NCBI GenBank assembly: GCA_012027055.1
Contig: VEPF01000136.1
Span: forward strand, 1-8,750
DNA: 8,750 bases
Reading direction: 5' to 3'
DNA from: Gemmatimonadota bacterium
Lineage (GTDB): Bacteria; Gemmatimonadota; Gemmatimonadetes; Longimicrobiales; RSA9
A program made the position numbers and the translations under genes. Position 1 is the first letter of the stretch; every line of letters starts with the position of its first letter. The notes below the pieces were generated by a model, which had not been told where the DNA came from, searched no databases, and saw only the letters and a list, made by a program, of their open reading frames with translations. This document shows positions 6,054-8,750 of the stretch, piece by piece.

Positions 6054-6944
6054 ATGGAGAACGTCGGATTCATCGGCCTCGGCATCATGGGCAGGCCCAT
6101 GGCGAGGAACCTGCTGAAAGCCGGTTACCCGCTGGTGGTCTACGACCTGAACCCGGCGCCGGTCGCGGAGCTGGTGGCGGCCGGTGCCGCAGCGGGCACG
6201 TCGTGCGCGGACGTGGCCGCGCGGGCGGACGTGATCATCACCATGCTGCCCAACTCGCCGGACGTGCGGCAGGCGGTGCTCGGGCCGGGCGGCGTGCTGG
6301 AGGGCGCCGCGCCCGGCGCGGTCGTAGTGGACATGAGCTCGATCGCACCGCTGGCGAGCCGGGAGATCGCCACGGTCCTGGCGGAGCGCGACGTCGCCAT
6401 GCTGGACGCGCCCGTGAGCGGCGGCGAGCCCAAGGCCATCGAGGGCACGCTGGCGATCATGGTGGGCGGCCCCGAGCCGGTGTTCGAGCGAGTGAAGGGA
6501 ATCCTCTCGCACATGGGCGCGAGCGTGACGCGCGTGGGCGAGATCGGGAGCGGCAACGTGGCCAAGCTGGCGAACCAGATCATCGTGGGGCTGAACATCG
6601 CCGCGGTGGGCGAGGCCATGGTGCTGGCCACGAAGGCGGGCGTGGACCCGGCGAAAGTGTTCCAGGCCATCCGCGGCGGCCTGGCGGGCTCGACCGTGCT
6701 GGAGGCCAAGATGCCGCTGGTCCTGGCGCGCAACTTCAAGCCGGGGTTCCGGATCGAGCTGCACGTCAAGGACCTGGCCAACGCGGTGGAGACGGCGGCG
6801 AGCCTGGGCGTGCCGAGTCCGCTGTCGGCTGAGGTGCTGCGCATCATGCGGGTGCTCCAGCAGAGCGGGCACGCGCGCGAGGATCACGGCGGCCTGGTGC
6901 AGTACTACGAGCAGCTGGCCGACGTCCAGGTGAAGGCGCACTGA
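6054..6944 (+). CDS. garR: 2-hydroxy-3-oxopropionate (tartronate semialdehyde) reductase
   Basis: A 296-residue beta-hydroxyacid dehydrogenase, very close in length and sequence to E. coli GarR/GlxR as I remember it. Visible signatures: Rossmann motif GFIGLGIMGRPMARNL (Gly8, Gly10, Gly13), IITMLPNSPDV, DMSSIAPLASREI (residues 93-105), substrate loop DAPVSGGEPKAIEGTL (118-133), catalytic Lys171 in GNVAKLANQIIVGLNIAA, and GGLAGSTVLEAK with FKPGFRIELHVKDLANA towards the C-terminus. It reduces tartronate semialdehyde to D-glycerate, the last step before glycerate kinase in glucarate, galactarate and glyoxylate catabolism. After the second beta strand it reads YDLNP, where E. coli GarR has an Arg after the Asp; the retained Asp31 suggests NADH use, which is inference. 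AGGAGG (6041-6046) lies 7 bp before the ATG, and the gene follows the transketolase by 16 bp. It is the best-defined enzyme of the cluster. Other beta-hydroxyacid dehydrogenases are the only realistic alternative. Confidence 0.92.
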   Translation: MENVGFIGLGIMGRPMARNLLKAGYPLVVYDLNPAPVAELVAAGAAAGTSCADVAARADVIITMLPNSPDVRQAVLGPGGVLEGAAPGAVVVDMSSIAPLASREIATVLAERDVAMLDAPVSGGEPKAIEGTLAIMVGGPEPVFERVKGILSHMGASVTRVGEIGSGNVAKLANQIIVGLNIAAVGEAMVLATKAGVDPAKVFQAIRGGLAGSTVLEAKMPLVLARNFKPGFRIELHVKDLANAVETAASLGVPSPLSAEVLRIMRVLQQSGHAREDHGGLVQYYEQLADVQVKAH

Positions 6945-6981
6945 GCGCGCTGGCTTCCACCCGAGCAACGAGAGCGGTTCC

Positions 6982-8586
6982 ATGTCGATGACAGCGCGCC
7001 CGGCGCCGGGCTCGTCTCCTGCCCCGCCCGCTGCGACGGCGCCGGGCAATGACCCGGGCCCTGCCGGCGGCCCACCGCCGCCACCGCCCTCGCTCGGCAA
7101 GCAGCTGGCCTGGGCGCTGTTGATCCTCGTGAGCGTGTTCCTGTTCACACGGTACGGCGGGCGCCATACCGGCTCGGTCGAGTGGGGCTACCGCATCCTG
7201 TTCGCGGCACCCGCCTTCCTGGGCTTCTTCCTGGTCCGGGTGCGGCGGCTCCGCTGGGCCGTCGGCGCCATCCTCTGCGCCTGCATCACCATCAGCTACC
7301 TGGACCGCAACACCATGGGGCTGGCGGTGACCGCCATCCGCGACAGCGGCGACATCCCCATCAGCGACGGCGACTTCGCCAACCTGGTGTCCGCGTTCCT
7401 GTTCGCGTACGCGCTCATGTACGTGGGCGGCGGCCGGCTGATGGATGTGCTGGGCACCCGCCGCGGCTTCCTGGTGGTCACGCTGTTCTGGTCGTTCGCG
7501 GTCATCAGCCACGGCTTCGCGGGCGGGATCGTGGCGCTGCTGGTCTCGCGCGTGCTGCTGGGCATCGGCGAGGGCGGCGGGTTCCCGGGGATCACCAAGG
7601 CGGTCGCGGAGTGGTTCCCGGTGCGGGAACGCTCGACCGCCATGGGGCTGATCAACGGCGGCACCGCGATCGGTGGCATGGTCGCGCCGCCGCTCGCGGC
7701 CGTGGTCCTGAGCTACGCATACTGGCCGGGCTCACCTGCCGGCGGGGATGCATTCCCCTGGCGCTGGGTGTTCTTCCTGTCCGGCTCGCTCGGCTTCGTC
7801 TGGTGCCTCTGGTGGTTCTGGCTCTATCACCCGGCCGCGCAGCATCCGCGGCTCTCGGCGGCGGAGCGGGAGGAGCTGCGCGAGGTGATCGCCACGCCTC
7901 AGGGACAGGCCTCGAGCGACGGTGCCGACATCCCCTGGCTGCGGCTGTTCACGTATCGCGCGGTCTGGGCGCTCATGCTCTGCAAGTTCCTGGGTGATGC
8001 GGTCTGGTATTTCATCGCCAACTGGCTGCCCAAGTACCTGATCGACGCGCGCGGTTACGACATCAAGGGCATGGCCGCGTTCGCGTGGATGCCCTGGGCG
8101 GGCGCGGGCATCGGCTGCATCGTGGTCGGCTACTTCTCCAGCTGGCTGATCACGCGCGGCTTCTCGATCAACGCTTCCCGCAAGATCGCGCTGGGCATCG
8201 CGGTCGCGGTCATGCCCACGCTGTTCCTGGTGCCCTACATCGAGAGCAATGCCTGGGTGATCGTGCCCTTCATCATCGGCTACTTCGGCCAGCAGGCCTG
8301 GTCCACCCTGGTCATGACCCTGCCCACCGACCTGTTCCCGCGCGCGGCGGTCGGGTCGGTGGCCGGGCTGGTCGGGTTCGGCGGCGCGATCGGCGGCATC
8401 GTCTTCAACAAGCTGGGCGGTTTCTGGCTGGACGCGCATCCCATGGCGAGCTTCACGGCCTCGCAGCGCTGGGGCCCGATCTTCTTCTTTGCCGGCATCC
8501 TCCACATCGTGAGCTTCATCGTCATCCTGGTGCTCATCCCGAAGATCAGGATGCTGGAGCGGCGGAGTCAGCCGGCCGCAGCGTAG
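6982..8586 (+). CDS. MFS transporter, anion:cation symporter (ACS) family, hexuronate/sugar-acid type, with N-terminal extension
   Basis: A 534-residue inner-membrane permease. The core (about residue 88 onward) is a 12-helix MFS protein with ACS hallmarks: ITISYLDRNTMGLA in the first core helix, GRLMDVLGTRRGF (motif A, residues 151-163), RVLLGIGEGGGFPGITKAVAEWFP with RERSTAMGLINGGTAIGG (190-232), and a second-half LPTDLFPRAAVGSVAGLVGFGGAIGG segment near 447-472. ACS members import hexuronates, glucarate/galactarate, galactonate, tartrate and similar acids by proton symport, which suits the GarR neighbour. Unusually, residues 7-37 are Pro/Ala/Gly-rich (six prolines in a row at 31-36), followed by two extra hydrophobic segments near 41-56 and 70-85, giving about 14 helices in total. 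The ATG at 6982 has only a weak GAGAG site; an in-frame GTG at 7240 would remove the extension but has no ribosome binding site. It lies 37 bp after garR. Substrate is inferred from family only. Confidence 0.88.
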   Translation: MSMTARPAPGSSPAPPAATAPGNDPGPAGGPPPPPPSLGKQLAWALLILVSVFLFTRYGGRHTGSVEWGYRILFAAPAFLGFFLVRVRRLRWAVGAILCACITISYLDRNTMGLAVTAIRDSGDIPISDGDFANLVSAFLFAYALMYVGGGRLMDVLGTRRGFLVVTLFWSFAVISHGFAGGIVALLVSRVLLGIGEGGGFPGITKAVAEWFPVRERSTAMGLINGGTAIGGMVAPPLAAVVLSYAYWPGSPAGGDAFPWRWVFFLSGSLGFVWCLWWFWLYHPAAQHPRLSAAEREELREVIATPQGQASSDGADIPWLRLFTYRAVWALMLCKFLGDAVWYFIANWLPKYLIDARGYDIKGMAAFAWMPWAGAGIGCIVVGYFSSWLITRGFSINASRKIALGIAVAVMPTLFLVPYIESNAWVIVPFIIGYFGQQAWSTLVMTLPTDLFPRAAVGSVAGLVGFGGAIGGIVFNKLGGFWLDAHPMASFTASQRWGPIFFFAGILHIVSFIVILVLIPKIRMLERRSQPAAA

Positions 8587-8620
8587 TCTACCGCCAACGT
8601 CAGGCGCCGGAGAGGTACAC

Positions 8621-8750
8621 ATGAACGCAGCTCGCAGCACGCTCCTGGCCGCATTCTTCGCGGCCCTGTCCGCGCCCGCGATCGCGGCCCAGGGCAATCA
8701 GCCCGTGGTGCTCGGGAAGCTGGGCAACCAGGGCACGGTCTCCTTCACCC
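8621..8750 (+). CDS. Start of an exported protein of unknown function (3' truncated by window)
   Basis: Only the first 43 codons are present. The ATG has a good ribosome binding site, GGAGAGG at 8609-8615, 5 bp upstream. The product begins with a clear Sec-type signal peptide: Arg5 in a short n-region, a hydrophobic core LLAAFFAALSA, and probable signal-peptidase I cleavage after AIA or AIAA (residues 20-23), leaving a mature chain starting near QGNQPVVLGKLG. The 34-bp gap after the transporter contains no terminator, so it probably belongs to the same operon. A periplasmic or secreted enzyme or binding protein acting on the same substrate is plausible, but no family can be recognised from what is visible. 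Confidence 0.75.
   Translation, partial: MNAARSTLLAAFFAALSAPAIAAQGNQPVVLGKLGNQGTVSFT

Noticed and set aside
7240..8586. Shorter MFS gene starting at the in-frame GTG at 7240
   Set aside because: There is no ribosome binding site upstream, and the preceding 86 codons look coding, with helix-like hydrophobic segments. The extended form is preferred but not certain.
8621..8750. TRAP- or ABC-type solute-binding protein for the last partial gene
   Set aside because: Only a signal peptide and about 20 mature residues are visible, and they match no binding-protein motif. The transporter next to it is MFS, which needs no binding protein.

Overview
The window is GC-rich throughout, with G/C-biased third codon positions and strong purine-rich Shine-Dalgarno sites. 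It encodes a lipoprotein with a lipobox and a second exported protein with a Sec-type signal peptide. This suggests a high-GC Gram-negative bacterium; Gemmatimonadota, Acidobacteriota or Pseudomonadota would all fit, and nothing here decides between them. All supported genes lie on the plus strand. No tRNA, rRNA, CRISPR array, transposase or phage gene was seen.

Left part (1-1839): the C-terminal end of an alkaline-phosphatase/phosphoesterase-type protein is cut by the window edge. A 176-bp, hairpin-rich intergenic stretch follows, starting with a 16-base direct repeat that spans the stop codon. Next comes a lone lipoprotein of unknown function. Neither gene has an evident link to what follows.

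Middle and right (about 1955-8750): after a 217-bp gap holding a roughly half-AT pocket with three 9-bp-phased GAACC-like direct repeats, a tightly packed run of genes begins. In order it encodes a TIM-barrel sugar isomerase/epimerase, an XRE-cupin transcriptional regulator, an Asp/Glu-racemase-superfamily enzyme lacking the second catalytic cysteine, the two halves of a split transketolase, tartronate semialdehyde reductase (GarR), an ACS-family MFS sugar-acid transporter with an unusual N-terminal extension, and the start of a secreted protein. Two ATGA overlaps and gaps of 4-70 bp argue for one operon.

Inferred role: the MFS protein imports a sugar acid or related small organic acid, the isomerase and the racemase-like protein rearrange or decarboxylate it, the split transketolase moves a two-carbon ketol unit, and GarR reduces tartronate semialdehyde to D-glycerate for central metabolism. 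The XRE-cupin protein would sense a pathway intermediate. No sugar kinase, aldolase or dehydratase is present, so either the pathway is completed elsewhere or downstream, or it is an uncommon transketolase-centred route. The substrate cannot be read from the sequence.
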